Shown here in pieces: positions 1 to 12,700 of a stretch of DNA of 26,255 nucleotides. The notes beneath the pieces were generated by a model. The model saw nothing but the letters and a program-made list of their open reading frames with translations, was not told the DNA's origin and searched no databases. The DNA comes from Parvularia atlantis (taxonomy: Eukaryota; Opisthokonta; Rotosphaerida), in contig CALSCO010002552.1 of NCBI GenBank assembly GCA_943704415.1, forward strand, positions 1 to 26,255. Reading direction: 5' to 3'. The stretch's first letter is position 1; every line of letters starts with the position of its first letter. Both the position numbers and the translations under genes were made by a program.

Positions 1-8
1 CCCCCCCC
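1..8. repeat. C8 run at the left end
   Basis: The window opens with eight C. Read outward from the end this is G8, the same as the outward reading of the right end, which suggests a contig broken or trimmed at poly-G. Confidence 0.6.
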
Positions 9-3000
9 GCGCAACAGGCGTGGCGCACCCAGCACAACTTCGGGCACTTTGGCTCCGACGGTCACCGCGAGCGCGTTGCCCGTGCGATTGTGCAGGCGGG
101 CCGCCGAGCGCAGCTCGAGCTGGTGGCGGCCGTCCGCAAACGACACCTCCAACACGACGCGCTGCGCGGGCTCGCCGGCCGCGACCTGTGCGCCGCCGAC
201 GGGCTCAGCTGCCGTTTTTGCGTGCGACAATCGACGGCGCACCGGCTCCAGGGTGTACTCGACCGTGGCGATGCGGTCGACGGCGACGTCGTTCAACGGC
301 TTAAAGGCGTCGCCGGCAAAGCTGACGCCGATCGAATGTGCCGTCGCCACAATGCCCTGCGCACGAGGCCGCGCGTCAAGGGCAACCACGCGCGCACGGC
401 TCCTGCGCACCCGGTGCATCATCCGCCAGTCTTCGAGGGCAAACGTCACGCTCTGCCCGTACGCAATCTTTAGGGGCAGCGCCTGGGCCGCGTCGCCCGT
501 GGCGTCTGGCGGTCGCGATGCGCGTGAGGGGCGATCTGGTGCAGGCCGGTGCAGAGAGCGAGCGCACGTACTCGCAGACGTGATGGTCACGTCCAGACCC
601 GTGTCGTTCACGAGACGGTACGGCTGGTAGTCCTTGCGCAGACCCGAGCCCGCTGTCGGCACCGCCTGTGTGCGGCCGTTCTCAGATTCGCACCGAGCTG
701 GCCTGTGGCCACGACTACCTTGGCCAGGCCCTGCGCCCACTTGTCGCCGACGTCGGTCGCCGCGGAAATCAGGTCAGCCGTGACGGACACCTCCATGCGC
801 GTCTCGGACGAGAGAACGACCTCGGCGCCGCTCTCGGGGTCGTTGCGCACCTGCGGCCGGGCCAAGGCACGTCAGCGGCGCGGCACCGGCGCTGATTGTC
901 GTCGCACCGTCAGCTCCATGGCCCACGGCTCGATGATCGTCTCCCACGACGAGTACTTGTTGTTGAAAAAGTCGCCCTGGATCTTGATCGGCGCGTACAG
1001 CACCAGCTGCGCACGTGCGCGCACGTGCGTGAGAGCATGCACGTGCGAAAGGGAGACCTTGGGCACCTTGCTGGACCAGTTGTGCATGGTCATCTCGGTC
1101 GGATGCATCTGCAGCGACAGCAGGGGCACGTTGACGCTGCCGTAGTCGTTGATCACCTCCAGCTGCAGGCCCGCCAGCGTGATCGCGAGCTGCATCTTGA
1201 CGCGTGAGCTGACGCCGTCTTGCCGCACGACACGCACCCGCTCCGCCTTGAGCGGCGTCGGTGCACTCGCGCGGTCGGTCAGCACCGAGCTGCTGATGCT
1301 CGCCGTGTCGTCTGCCGTCGTGACCGACGAGCGGTCATCGCTGGCGGCGGCCTCCTTGAGCTTGATGACGGCCAAGACGCGATCCTCGGGGCGTTCGGCC
1401 TGCTCGGGCTGCGAAGGAGAGAGTCAGTGGGTGCGGCCAGCGCGCGCACGCACCAGACGAGCGCACCAGCAGCGCCTTGAAGCGGCGCTCAGGGTGCAGC
1501 GCCTCGGACGCGTCCACGAGCGGCATGAGCACGTTGACGATGCCCATGAACAGCGCCAGGTCCTCCGAGCCGCGCTGCGTGAGGCCAGCCGACGCACGCG
1601 GCCCGCGCACGCAGCACACCTGATACGACACACGCAGGTGCAACGGTCTGGCCGTCAGGGTGATGTTGGTGCTGTTGACGATGCGAATCTCGGCACCAAA
1701 CGGCTCCTGCGCGCGCAGTCGGCACGTCAGCCGCGGCCGCGAGGACACGCCAAGCGAAGCGCACCAGCATGCGGAACTCGGACAGCGCGTCCTCCGTCAC
1801 GGCCATCACACCGGCAGGCAGCGGCACACCGGGCGTGACCGCGAGCGTGCCCGTGTGGATGGCCGTGTTGTCGACCTCGATGCGGATGTCGTCCGCACCC
1901 AGCAGCTTGAGCTGCAGCGTGCCCGTGTGCAGCACGACGCCGGCACTGTCAGCCGCGCTCGAGTCTCCGACGAGCTGTGCGTACGCATGCCGTGTCAACG
2001 GCGATGGTCCTTGCAGGCGCGCGCGCACGCAGCACGCACGCGGACACGCGCGTCCAGCAGCTGCACCGTCACGACCAGTGACGCCGCAGGAACGGCAGCG
2101 GCAGCGGCAGCGGCGGGCGCAGCAGCCAGCGTTGCGCTACTCGCCTGCAACACGTCCTGCGAAGGCTGCGACGCGCTCGCCGCTTCCTCGACTGTGGCGG
2201 CCACCACCGCCTGGTCTTGCGCCTGATGCTTGGCGTGCATGAAGTCTGCACGGTCACGTCAGTGCTACACCCCAGCCGCGGGGGCCCGGAACGTGCCTTG
2301 CAGCGGCACAAGCAGCGTGTCGGCGATGCGGATGAACAGCTCCGGCACAAGCGTCGTGGTGATGCCGAGGGCGCTCACGTCGATCACCTGCGCGGCCACG
2401 GCGTCTGCGTGCACCACGTCAGCCGCTGCCGCAGCGGTGTCACCGGGCGGCCGCGCACACCCTGGGTGAAGCACACGGTGATGCGGCCCGAGTCGATCAC
2501 ACAGCGGTAGAGGCTGACGGAGCTCGCGCTGCGAGAACGCGCGCGCGTGAGCGGCTCAACACGCACCGACACGCGGTCGCGCCGTCCGCACCGGCAGTCG
2601 CGCGCGGCGATGCACCGCACGTTGGCCTCAACCTTGAGCGCATTGTCCGACTGCATGGCCACGCGCACGTCAATATGCTCGACGGCCGTCTCGAGCAGCA
2701 GCTGCCGACGACCGGGCGCGTCCGCTACGTCGCGCACACCTGAGCCACTGCACCGACGCGGGCGCACGACATCGCGAGTTACACCTTGCTCGTCCGCCAG
2801 ATCCTCCTGGTACACCTGGACACCGACACCCTCGACCACGATCGCCAGGTCGAGCATCTGCAGCACCGTCGCAGCCGCCAACACGGCGGCGCCGACGCCC
2901 TGCCCGCGCACAATAATGTCAGCGACTCGCACGGCCACGGCGCACCGAACGCACAGGCTCGGCGGTGCTTGCCGCTGCAACGACAGCCTGCGACGGCGAC

Positions 3001-6000
3001 GCGGCTGCCGCAGGCGCGCCGGCTATCAGTACAGCGGCCTGGAGCGACTGCAGCTTGACCAGCATCTCGTCGGCAAACCCGAGCATGTAGTGCACCTGGC
3101 GGTTGGAGACCTCAACAAAGAATGCCTTGGTTGAGCCGACGATCTGCGGCGGTCCGTGAGCAGCATGCGGCGTCGTGCGAGCAGCAGCTCGCACCTCGAT
3201 GAGTGGCACGGTCGCGCGGCTCGTGTCGTCGATGACAAGACGGCGCACCTCGATCGACGCGCCTGCCGCGTCGACGCGCCCCTCAGTGCAACCAGCAGAC
3301 GGTCGCTGCCAGCACGGGGCGCACCAAAGTCGGCAACAAAGGGGTCGTAGAAGACGACCGCCGCGTTGTGCGGGGCGGTGAAGTGCGACCGCAGCGCCAC
3401 CTTCGACAGACCCAGCGTCATCACTGAGGAGGTGCGCCCGTCAGCGCACCACGCGCCCCAGCATACCGCTTGCGCACCATCCACCGTCGCGTTCATCGCC
3501 GTGTGCGACACAAACTTGTTGTGCAGCGTGATCTCGCCCAGGTTCGCCTCGATGTAGTCGCGCGACGCAATGCTCCGGCGCACGACGATGTGCGGCGACT
3601 GCACCTTGATGTCGAGCAGGATGAGCGTGTGCGACATGGCCTCGATCGTCTTCTTGCGCTGCTTCTCGGCGGCGGCCTGTGTGTGCCACGAGCGGGTCAG
3701 CCGCGAGCGTGCGCGCCAGCCGCATAACCAGACCTCGAGTGCGGCGAGCTGGTCTTGAAGCTCTGCGTGCAGCGACGCGAACCTGGAGCGGCCGTGTACG
3801 TAAGACGCGAAATGCACGGAGACAACCAGCCACACTTCATCATCCGCGCCAGGAGCTGCTCGACCGCCTCGGGCGCAAACAGCACGTGGATCGCGTTGAT
3901 GCTCAGCTCAAGCGCAACGTCGTGGCCAGGCCACTCGGGCGACGTCTGCGAGCAGCGCGGCGCGTCAGCTGCGTTCGTCGAGATCAAAGACCGGTGTTGC
4001 CTTGGGGAACGTGGCCACGTCAAACGTCAGCGTGTTCTCGGCCGCCGTCGAGATGAGCTGCACGGGCTCGCGCTGGCCGGACACGCTGCTCTCAATCAAC
4101 AGACCACCTGCGCGCGCGCGCACGCTGGTGAGCCGCGCCGTCAGCGGCCACGGTGGTGCGCACCTAGGTCGCCGTGCAGCTGCAGCGCATCGCCCTTGAT
4201 GTCGATCACGGCGCGCGTCTGGCCAAAGGCGCCCTTGAGCACCGTCACGTGGTCCTCGGTCACAGTCACGAGCATGATGCCTGCGCGCGTCAGACCATCG
4301 TGAGCCCGTGCGCAAGCCGTGCGGCGGCAGGCCAGGCCGTCTCACCGCGCAGAACCGCCTCGACGTGCACGGTCTGCTCGACGCTTGTGTTGGCCGCCGC
4401 GGCCGCCGCCACGTCAGCCGCGGACATCGACGCTACGCCCGCGCCGGTCAAGGCGTCCATCACGTCGCGCGCTGCAGGCAAGGTGAGCAGCCGCGCAGCC
4501 GTGAGCCCGCACGCGTTGGCACGCACGGATCTTGAAGGCGACCTTGAAGAACGAAATGAGCTTGATCATGGCGTTGGCCTCGAGCGTGAGCGCGAGGACG
4601 CCAAGCTGGGCGCGCCGTTGTTGGTGCGCGAGCCATGCGCAAGTGCGTGTGCCGCACCTTTGTCGTGATCTGCTGGTCAAAGGCGTTCGATGAGAGGAAG
4701 GCGGGCGACTCGCGTGAGATCTGCAACACGCTCAGTTCTACGGCCTGGATGACGTCGCCTGCACGCGAACGCGTGAGCGTCCTAGACAGCAGCAGCAAGC
4801 GTCGGGAGGCGCACCGTCGGGTCTCAGCTCGAGCACCGGCTCGGCCGGCGTGCGCATGAGGTCATCCATGCCGAGGTGCTTCATGGTCAGCGTCAGGTGC
4901 ATGTCAAACTCGCGCTGCGTCAGGTCGAGCTTGAGGTCGGTCATCTGCAGCAGCGGCACACAGTGAGCAAGCCAAGATGCGGCTGGCGGTCCTCACCATG
5001 ACGCTGACGAGCGCGGTGTCGGCGCCGGCGCCCTCCTGATGCATCACGAGCGAGATGCGGCCGATGCTGAATGTCACAACGGCTGGGCGGTTTAGGAAGG
5101 GGGACGCGTCAGAGCAATCGCACGCAGCGGTGCCGAGGCACGCCGCCACCTTGCTGCGTCTGCAGGAGCAGGTCTTGCGACGAGGCCGAGGGCGTGGCGG
5201 CAGGCACAACCGACGCTGACGATGCCGACGCCGACGCGGACGCGGTTGCGGCGTCCTGCCGGGCGCACGCGTTAGCGCGCGCGTCGTTGATCAGATTGCA
5301 CGGCGCACGAAGTCGATCAGGTGGTCGTCGGGCGCGGCCGTGCGAAGCAGCGTCGCTCTGTATCGCAGGCGGTGAGCGTCGCGAGCCACCGCCGATCGCA
5401 CGAGGGCTCACCTGATCAGGCCGCGGCCGGGTGGCGCCTCAGCGGCCTTGACGATCGCGTTGATGTGCGGCATCGCCGCGGCAACCAGGCGCATGACCAT
5501 CGCAAACTTGGCGTCGGAGAAGCGAAGCGCGATCTCGGGCAGGCTGCGCAGCGTGAGCACGTGTGCACCGAAGTGTGCGGCCCCGCCGCGCACCGGGCCG
5601 ACACACGGACGAGCGGTAGGTTGACGTCGTTGACGATGATGCACTTGTCGAGGCTCAGTTTCTGCGCAGTGGGCACTGTCAGCAGGCGCGCTCGCACGCG
5701 GGTCGTCACTCACGAGGTCTGTCTTCTGCAGGACGTGATCGCGAGAGCCGGCCCCGGCCGTCAGCGCCTGGCGCGCCTGCGTCATGTCGGCCGCGAGGAT
5801 GACCTTTCGCGCAGTGTGAGCAGGTGATCCGGGAGAGCAGCGGCTAACGCACCTGCAGCGCTTCCAGGTCGAGGTTGTAGCGGTCGTACGCGAGCTCGCT
5901 GTCACCGCCGTCAGGGCGGGCAGCGGGCACGGCCGCGGGCACGGCCGCGGCGGCGCGCACCGCAGCTTGTCGAGCGGCATGATCGTCTTGGGGTCGCTCA

Positions 6001-9000
6001 TGGTGCTCTTGACGTCGGCTGCGACGGGCGAGGACGACACGACGAGGCGGCCGAGATCAACCACGAGCACGGCGCCCTCCGCGCTCGTGACGCTGGCGAT
6101 GCCGGGGCGGCGCGTGCATAAGTGACGGCGAGCGTGCACGGGCGGGAGACTGCGTCTCACCTCTGCGGCACTAGAATCACGGGCGCCTTGACATTCACGA
6201 GCAGGTCCACCGACTTTTGCAGCGTGAGCTGGTGCGCGAGGCCGAGTCGCGTCTGCTCGGTCAGCTTGGACAGGTTCTCCATCGCGATCGCCTGCGAGGG
6301 CGCCGTCTTTTGCGTCAGCCTCCGCCTGCGCAGTTGCTTGTGCCCTTCAGACGCGCCTGCAGCTCGAGCAGGTAGTCGTCCGCGGGCGGCAGGAAAGATT
6401 TGAGCACGTGCACGAGCACCTCCATCGGCACGGTCACCTCGACCGGCTCGGTGCGCAGAACGATGCGCAGATCCGTCTGCGGCAGTGCGCCTCAGCCTCA
6501 CACGTGCCTGCCTGAGCGCACGCACGCCGGGCGCGTCCATCGGGTGGTCGTGCACCTCCATCGACATGAACGTGCCCGCAGGACCCGGTCCGGCGTGGCT
6601 GCACGCGAGCGGTCAGCACGCCACGAGGCAGCGCGCACGCGCAGACTCCGCACATGATGCGCGGGTAGAGCGACTTGGCCGTGAACTGGTCCGTGAGCGT
6701 GAGCTGCTCGAGCGACGTGAACATCGAGAACGAGGCAGGACGCACAATGGCCTTGGCCTTGAGCGTCTGCAGTGCCACCACAGGCGCTGCTGAGAGACCC
6801 GCGCGGGCAGCACAGGCGCGTCTGCCGCACCAACGCAGAAAACTCCAAGAGCGGGCGCACGTCGCCGCGCGGCGCCTCGGCCGTCGCCGGCAGGCGGTTG
6901 CGCACAAACACGGCGACTGACTTGAGCGCAAAGTCAAACTTGAAGCGCTCGTACTGCCGACACCGTGTGAGACCACGCGCACTGCGAGTGGCGATCGGCG
7001 CGCTCACCGCGGGCGCAAACGTTGCGGCCGACGCGGGCACCGAGTCGTCGTATTCGATCGTCTCGTAGAGCTGCTTCAGCAGCTGCTCCTCCGACAGAGC
7101 TTCGGTGCTGGCAGCGGGGCTGGCGGTCGGGCTGTCCTTCTGCATGCGCGCAGCGTCGGCCAGGACCACGCAAGCACCCGTGCGGGGCCGCCATACCTTG
7201 CCCATGAGGCTGCCGAACCAGCTCTTCTTGGCCTTCTCGGCCTTGACGGCGTCCTTCAGCGTCTTGTCCTGCGTACGAGGGGTGCCGCGTCAAGTCGCAG
7301 CGGCCGGCGCAGGCCACGTGCGCTTGGTGCCTTTTTGAGCTGCGCCTCGGCAATCGAGCGGTAGAACGCGATGTCGGCGTACTCCAGCTTCTTCTCGAGC
7401 TCCTCGAGTTCCTTCTTCGTCTCGCTCTGCGCACCGCGGCGCACTCGTGAGCATCATAAGCTGCTGTGGACGGTCGCTGCCCACCCTCTCCTTCAGCTTG
7501 AGCGACTTGTACAGCGCGACGTACGCCGTGCGGTCGTCGCGCCGCTGCTTGAAGAACGCCCACGTCCAGCGGCGCCGGCGGTCGTGCACGTCAAACAGCA
7601 CGGCTTGCTCTGCTCGTCGCGTAGCGGCTGTCAGCGCTGTGCCACCGCGCATGCCGTGACCGTGCGAGCGACGCACGCGCAAAGCGCCAGAACGCGCGCG
7701 GGTCCTGCGCCACGGCCACCTCGCGCGGCGGGTGGAAACGGCGATACTGTTGCAGGCGGGCACAGTGTTAGTCTCGGCCACTCGACCGGCTGCGCGCACC
7801 TTCTCGCCCTTGATGTAGCTCACAAAGAACGAGGCCACCTTGAGCGCGTCCTTGACCTGTTCGTCGTCGAGCGTCACGCCCAAGTTCTCCACGACGATGT
7901 CGGCCCAGACTTGCGGCGACGACAGGTCGGGCTTCTTGCTCGTGTCGAGGCGCAGCTGCACGGCCGCGTGGCGTCAGCGGGCGCACAAGGCCACAAGGCT
8001 GCCCGCCGACCTTGACAGCGGCCGAGAGCGGCAGGAGGATGCAGCTGTGCTTGCTGTCCATGCGCTCGCTGGCCTTGATGGTCTGCGGCCGCGCGTAAGG
8101 CAGGCGCGTCGGCGGCCCCGACGGCAAGCGGCGCACGAGCGCCATCAGCTTGTCGCGCAGCTCGGCCGCAGGCAAGTCGCCCAGCAGCACTGGGTACGAC
8201 TCCCAGTACAGCGCGAGCGAGTCCAGCTTGGCCAGCTGCGAGGCACGCGGCGTGTGCTTAGACGTGCGGGGCCGCAACGCACGTGCAGCGACGCGTGCAC
8301 CTTGAAGATCTGCGCGGCCTGGCCCCTGACGATGCCCTCCTGCCACTGCGCGTTGCACGAAAGCGCGCTCACGCGGTTGAGCGTGACACCGACGGCAATC
8401 GGGTGCTGCGCGCCGCCGTGAGCGAGTGCAAAGCAGCCGGGCCGGGGCGAGGGCGCTCTCACCGCCGGGTTGCTCAGCGCGTCCTCGTAGCGCACGTGGA
8501 TGGCACCGATGTTGACCTGCAGGTTGTCAACGATTTTGAGCGCGAGTTTTGTGAAAAAGTCGGCCTCCTTCTCCGCCGACAGCTCGCTCTTGTCTGCGCC
8601 GTGAGGCGTGAGCGAGCGGCTCGCAGCACGGGCGGTCGAGGGGCGCGCACTCTCCAGCCGCTGCGCCTTGATCGTCTCGAGGCGTTCGAGCATGGCCTTC
8701 TTGAGCTCCTGTGCGTCCTTCTCGTCCTCGGTGGCGTCGTACTGCGACGTGCGGCGCGCGGGCTGTGCTTAGACGCGCGCGGCGCGGCACCGGCCCAGCG
8801 CACCCCACCTTGCGCGCAAACTTGGGCCCGGCAATGGCGTAGATGCGGTCGATGTCAACGTACAGCGGCTCATTCTTGAGGTTCTTCCACGGTATCTTGA
8901 GCGTGAGCTTGCCCAAGAAGCCTTTGCGTCGCGCCGCACGGCATGAGTGTGCCGCGGGCCGGTGGCCGCGCCGCGTCACGCACCGAAGCGCACGTCGATG

Positions 9001-9217
9001 GGCAGCTTGAGCGCGTCGAGCGCGCCACGCTTCAGCGCGACGTTCTCGAGCACGACATTGCCTGCGCGGCACCGCGTTGAGCCGCACTGCCTGCGCGGCA
9101 CGCCGCCTCGGTGCGCGCACCCGACCACAGCGCGATGTTGAGCTGCTCAGCCTTGACGTTGTCGATAAAGTCGCCAAGGAAGCGGTTCAGCAGCGAGATC
9201 ACCAGCGACTCGAGCAT
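1..9217 (-). CDS. VPS13: VPS13, bridge-like lipid transfer protein (partial, C-terminus off the left edge)
   Basis: VPS13 is a giant rod-shaped protein that moves phospholipids between membranes at organelle contact sites. The start codon at 9217 opens the family's N-terminal signature (LLNRFLGDFIDN), followed by the chorein block (KLTLKIPWKNL) and a second conserved block (VNIGAIHVRYEDAL). Further matches to animal VPS13 are YRRFHPP (7746), KSWFGSLMG (7215), LRTEPVEV (about 6440), VKAPVILVPQ (about 6190), LPEIALRFSD (5543) and YSSWETIIEPW (about 950). At the left edge the LELRSAARLHNRTGNALAV stretch (about 120) resembles the opening of the VAB/SHR-binding domain. Fifty-two exons give about 2086 residues, so roughly the last third (VAB, ATG2_C, PH-like) lies outside. 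The last intron begins at base 28 and leaves the window. The gene follows RFC1 in tandem, 244 bp away. The family is certain; a few exon borders, notably 2740-2840 and 2616, are provisional. Confidence 0.95.
29..9217 (-). other. VPS13: Exon map of VPS13 (52 exons in window)
   Basis: Exons in coding order, each from high to low coordinate: 9217-9121, 9061-8984, 8921-8809, 8762-8651, 8593-8463, 8405-8301, 8235-8011, 7955-7800, 7746-7677, 7609-7485, 7426-7331, 7268-7197, 7139-7008, 6953-6831, 6766-6654, 6598-6526, 6476-6357, 6291-6161, 6092-5961, 5898-5853, 5803-5714, 5661-5603, 5543-5412, 5357-5309, 5255-5150, 5082-4997, 4944-4815, 4758-4658, 4605-4527, 4471-4346, 4280-4164, 4107-3992, 3945-3836, 3782-3734, 3676-3478, 3423-3325, 3262-3195, 3143-2955, 2899-2616, 2528-2461, 2404-2297, 2245-2040, 1974-1765, 1706-1620, 1574-1467, 1408-1067, 1006-908, 850-719, 665-572, 505-411, 356-243, 185-29. 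Phases stay consistent throughout, giving 6259 coding bases. Introns starting at 7330, 6356 and 2296 have GC donors. Exon 39 may hold another in-frame intron. The donors at 2039 and 2615 were chosen among alternatives. Confidence 0.75.
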
Positions 9218-9461
9218 GGTCGCGGCGCGAGCAGGGGGCTGCTTGGCGTGCGGGGGTGTGCGTGCGGCAGGCGCGGTCGGGGTGGCAGCGGCCGAACGCG
9301 ACTCTCTGGCCGGGGGGGGGGCGCGGCGAGCGTGTGAGCTGACGCTGCTTTGCGCTGGACCAATGCGGAAGATGAGAATGTTGACAGTTGACGTCGGCCA
9401 TGTCTGTGCGGCGATCCACCCACGCTGATGATAGGCGGCCACGTCTGTCGCCTCACTGGGT
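9218..9461. other. Intergenic spacer between RFC1 stop and VPS13 start
   Basis: This 244-bp gap is the longest non-coding stretch I see outside introns. It should hold the RFC1 3' end and the VPS13 promoter and 5' leader, both on the minus strand. It contains a ten-base G run at 9312-9321. No AATAAA-type signal, TATA box or RNA gene was recognised. The VPS13 frame stays open upstream of 9217 but has no ATG, which supports the chosen start. Confidence 0.6.
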
Positions 9462-9725
9462 TCAGTTGTGCCCTCGCCCACGCCCGCGCCCGCGCCCGCC
9501 GCCGCTTGCGCTCCCGCCGCCGCCGCCGCCGCCGCCGCCCTTCTTCGCCGTCCTCTGCTTGATCATCTTGTCCTTGCCGACGTCGTCGTCCTGCGCGCGC
9601 GTGAGGCGTGAGCGAAAGCGTGCCGTCGCCCGACGTGCGCGCATACGTTGTCGTTCTCGCCCTCGTCCTCGTCCTCGTCGTTGGCCGCCTCGACCTCGGC
9701 CTCGTCCGCGACCACGTCCAGGCCG

Positions 9726-9762
<37 letters not shown>

Positions 9763-12700
9763 GCACGGGCGCGATCTTGACCTGGGCGTAGGGCAGATGG
9801 AAGTTGGACGCGTTGTACCTGCGCGTGCGCTCGGGTCAGCCTCCCGCACGCGACCGCGCGGTCGTCCGGTGCGCACTTGCGCGTCAGGGCCGACTTGACC
9901 TGCGCGTTGAGCACGCCCCACGGGTCGCGCGCCGACGCAAACGCCCCGTTGAGCTCCACAAACGACTCGAGGTCGTCGCGGTTGATGTAGTAGTGCTCCA
10001 TCATCGCCAGCGTGTCGTCGATCGCGTCCTGTGACCCCCGGTGCGTACGCGTGAGCCCGCGGGCGCGCAAGGACAGAGCGCGCACCGCGCCGCGCGTGTC
10101 GAGCGGGCCCAGCAGCCGCATCGTCAGCGTGGGCACGTACGACTCGCGGAAGTCGTTGCGCGAGGCCGAGACGCGCAGGGTCGTGTGGATCTGCAGCTCG
10201 CGCAGGATGCGCGCCATCTTGCCCTGCGCCGAGTTTTTGCCGAGCCACCTGTCGGCGCCGCGTTCAGTGGCCCTGCGCTCCCGCCGTGCCTCGCTGCCGC
10301 GCACCCGGCAAAGTCGATCCGCCCGTGCATTTTGTGCGCGTAGAACGCTGGCACGACCGACGACAGCACGCCGTGCGTCGGCAGCAGGCCATACTCCTGC
10401 GTGCTGCGTCGCGGCGGCACATGGGGCGCATCAGGGGCACGGCGGCACGTGCCTCCGCACCCAACGCGCACCTGTTGACCACACGCGAGACGACGTCGGC
10501 GTCGGCGATGCTGTCGGCCGCCTTGGACAAAAACTGCAGCTGCTGCTGCGGGCCGGCCCCACCGACCGCCCGGACGTAGTTTTCCTGCGACGCGCGCGCT
10601 CAAGCCAAGCCACCTCGCCCTACGAGAACGCACCTGGACCATCAGCGGGATGAGCGAAAAGTCGTAAAAGTACAGGTCCAGGCGGTCGTCGAACGAGAGC
10701 TGGTCGCCCTCGCGCGTGAGCAGCTTCTGCGTCACGTCAAACATGTTGAGCGTGAGGTTCTTGCTCGACGTGCTCGAGCTGTGTGCGCGCGCGCGACCGT
10801 CAGGCCCAGCGTGTGCGCACGCCGTCGACAGCGCGCGCGCACAGCTGCTTGGCCTGGTCGTAGTTCATCGAGTCGTGCTTGAGACGGTAGACCGAGAGCA
10901 GGTTGAGCACCTGGCGGATGTCGCCCTGGGCCGCGCTGACGAGGTGCTCGAGCGACTGGTTGTCGATCGCAAGCTTCTCCCTGCGCCCGCGCGTGCGTGA
11001 GCACAGCGTGCGGCGTACGAGCGTCCGCACTTGAACGCGACCGAGCGCAGCCGCCCGGCGATCTTGTGAGCGTCGGTGCGGCGGAAGCGCATATCGAAGC
11101 AGCAGTTGAGCAGCGGGCGCATCTTGGGCGAGGACGGGTCGTTGCAGATGCAGATGATGGGGATCTGCCGCACGATGGGGGGGGGGGGGGGGGGGGGCGT
11201 GGCGTAAGTCCCGCGCGCACCATGGCGCACGGGGCCCGTGCCTTGGTCTTGCGGATGATCTTGGCTAGCTCGCCGACGCCCCCGCGGTCACCCGCCGACA
11301 TGCCGTCGACCTCGTCCATCACGAGCACGATACGCTTGCCGTCGCGCGTCGCGCCCTTGCGCAGCGCACGTCAGGTACCGCGCCACCTGCACAAGCCGGC
11401 GCGCACCCGGTTGCTGTAGAACTCGGTCATGGAGCGGTTGCCGACCGCGTCCACCACGCGCGCCTCGAGGCTCTTCTTGTTGCGCGTGTCGCTCGCGTTG
11501 AACTCGAGCACCTCGTACCCGGTCTCGTTCGCCGCCACGTGCGCCGACGTCGTCTTGCCGATGCCGGGCGGGCCCTGCTCGCGCACACGTGCGATCAGCA
11601 GCCGTCCGCGGGCAGCGCTTGCCAGCGCGCACAGAGATCAGCACGGCGTGGAATGCTGTCACGTCGTCCTTGCGAGGGGGGCCCGCGTGCTGGCGGTTCG
11701 GATTCCTGTACGCCGACTGTGTCAGGGCTGCACGACCGCGCCGCTGCGCGCCGCGCACCAGGTCGTGAGGAACGTGATCAGCCGGTCGACGTGCGTCTCG
11801 TTGCCAATGATGTCCTGCGTGTCGGATGATGCGCGCGTGAGCGCGGCGGAATGCACGGGCAAGCACGCGGCACACCTTGCGCGTGCGCGGCCGGTACTTC
11901 TCGGTCCACAGCGTTGCCTGCACGGGCGCTGCACCGGCCGCGCTGCCGCCTGATGCCTGCGGGCGCGCGGCGGCGGCGGGCACGGGCGCGGGCGCGCGGG
12001 CCGGTGCGCGGAGGGGGGCACGCCAGGGGCCCGGGTCGCTGGCAGCGACAGCCTCAGCGTCCATCGCCCATTGCCGGCGGCGCGCACCTCCCGGCGATGT
12101 CGTCCTCGTTGTCCGCTGGGGCGGGCGCGGGCGCGTGGCGATCACGGATGAGCGCGCGAAAGTCCTTGGCGGCCGCGTCTGCGTCCTCCTCGCTCGCCAC
12201 GCTCACGTCCTTCGCCGCCACGGGCGCGTGCGCCGCCCTGCTCGCCGCCGGCGCCTTCTTCTTGCCCGACGGCGACGTGATGGGCGGCTGCACGTGACCC
12301 GGCGTCAGGCTGCGTCAAGTGCGACGCATGCACGCACATCCTTCTGCGCTGGCCGTGTGCGGATCAGGTCGAGGAACTGGTCCTCGTCGATGGTCTTGGT
12401 GCCGAGCTCGGCGACCTGCGCGACGACGCCGCGGGTCAGCAGGCGTGCGGCTCACAGCGGCGTAGCGTGCCTTGCGCATCTTGGACTCGCCCGCGCCCTC
12501 GCCCGCCACCACGTACGACGTCTTTGTGCTGACGGCGCTCGTGACGCGGCTGCGGCGCTGTCAGGCGCGCTGCGGGGGGCGACCTGCGCGCCCCAAGCGC
12601 ACCCGCCGTAGCGCTTCACCAGGTCCTCGCACTGGTCGCGCGGCGTCGACTCGAGGTCGCCCGTGAACACAAAGTTCAGGCCCAGGAGGCAGTTGGCCGC

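Noticed and set aside
1409-1466. A possible GC donor in VPS13 after RRFK
   Set aside because: An in-frame GTGCGC donor nine bases downstream is equally compatible and matches the consensus, so it was not counted as GC-AG.
1-9217. Apparent frameshifts every 100-200 bases in VPS13, suggesting a pseudogene
   Set aside because: Each break coincides with a donor, branch motif and acceptor, and removing the segments restores one consistent frame across 52 exons.
9199-10248. 349-residue minus-strand frame across the RFC1 end and VPS13 promoter
   Set aside because: It is an Arg-rich shadow frame of the RFC1 tail and intergenic region; the genuine RFC1 frame ends at 9462.
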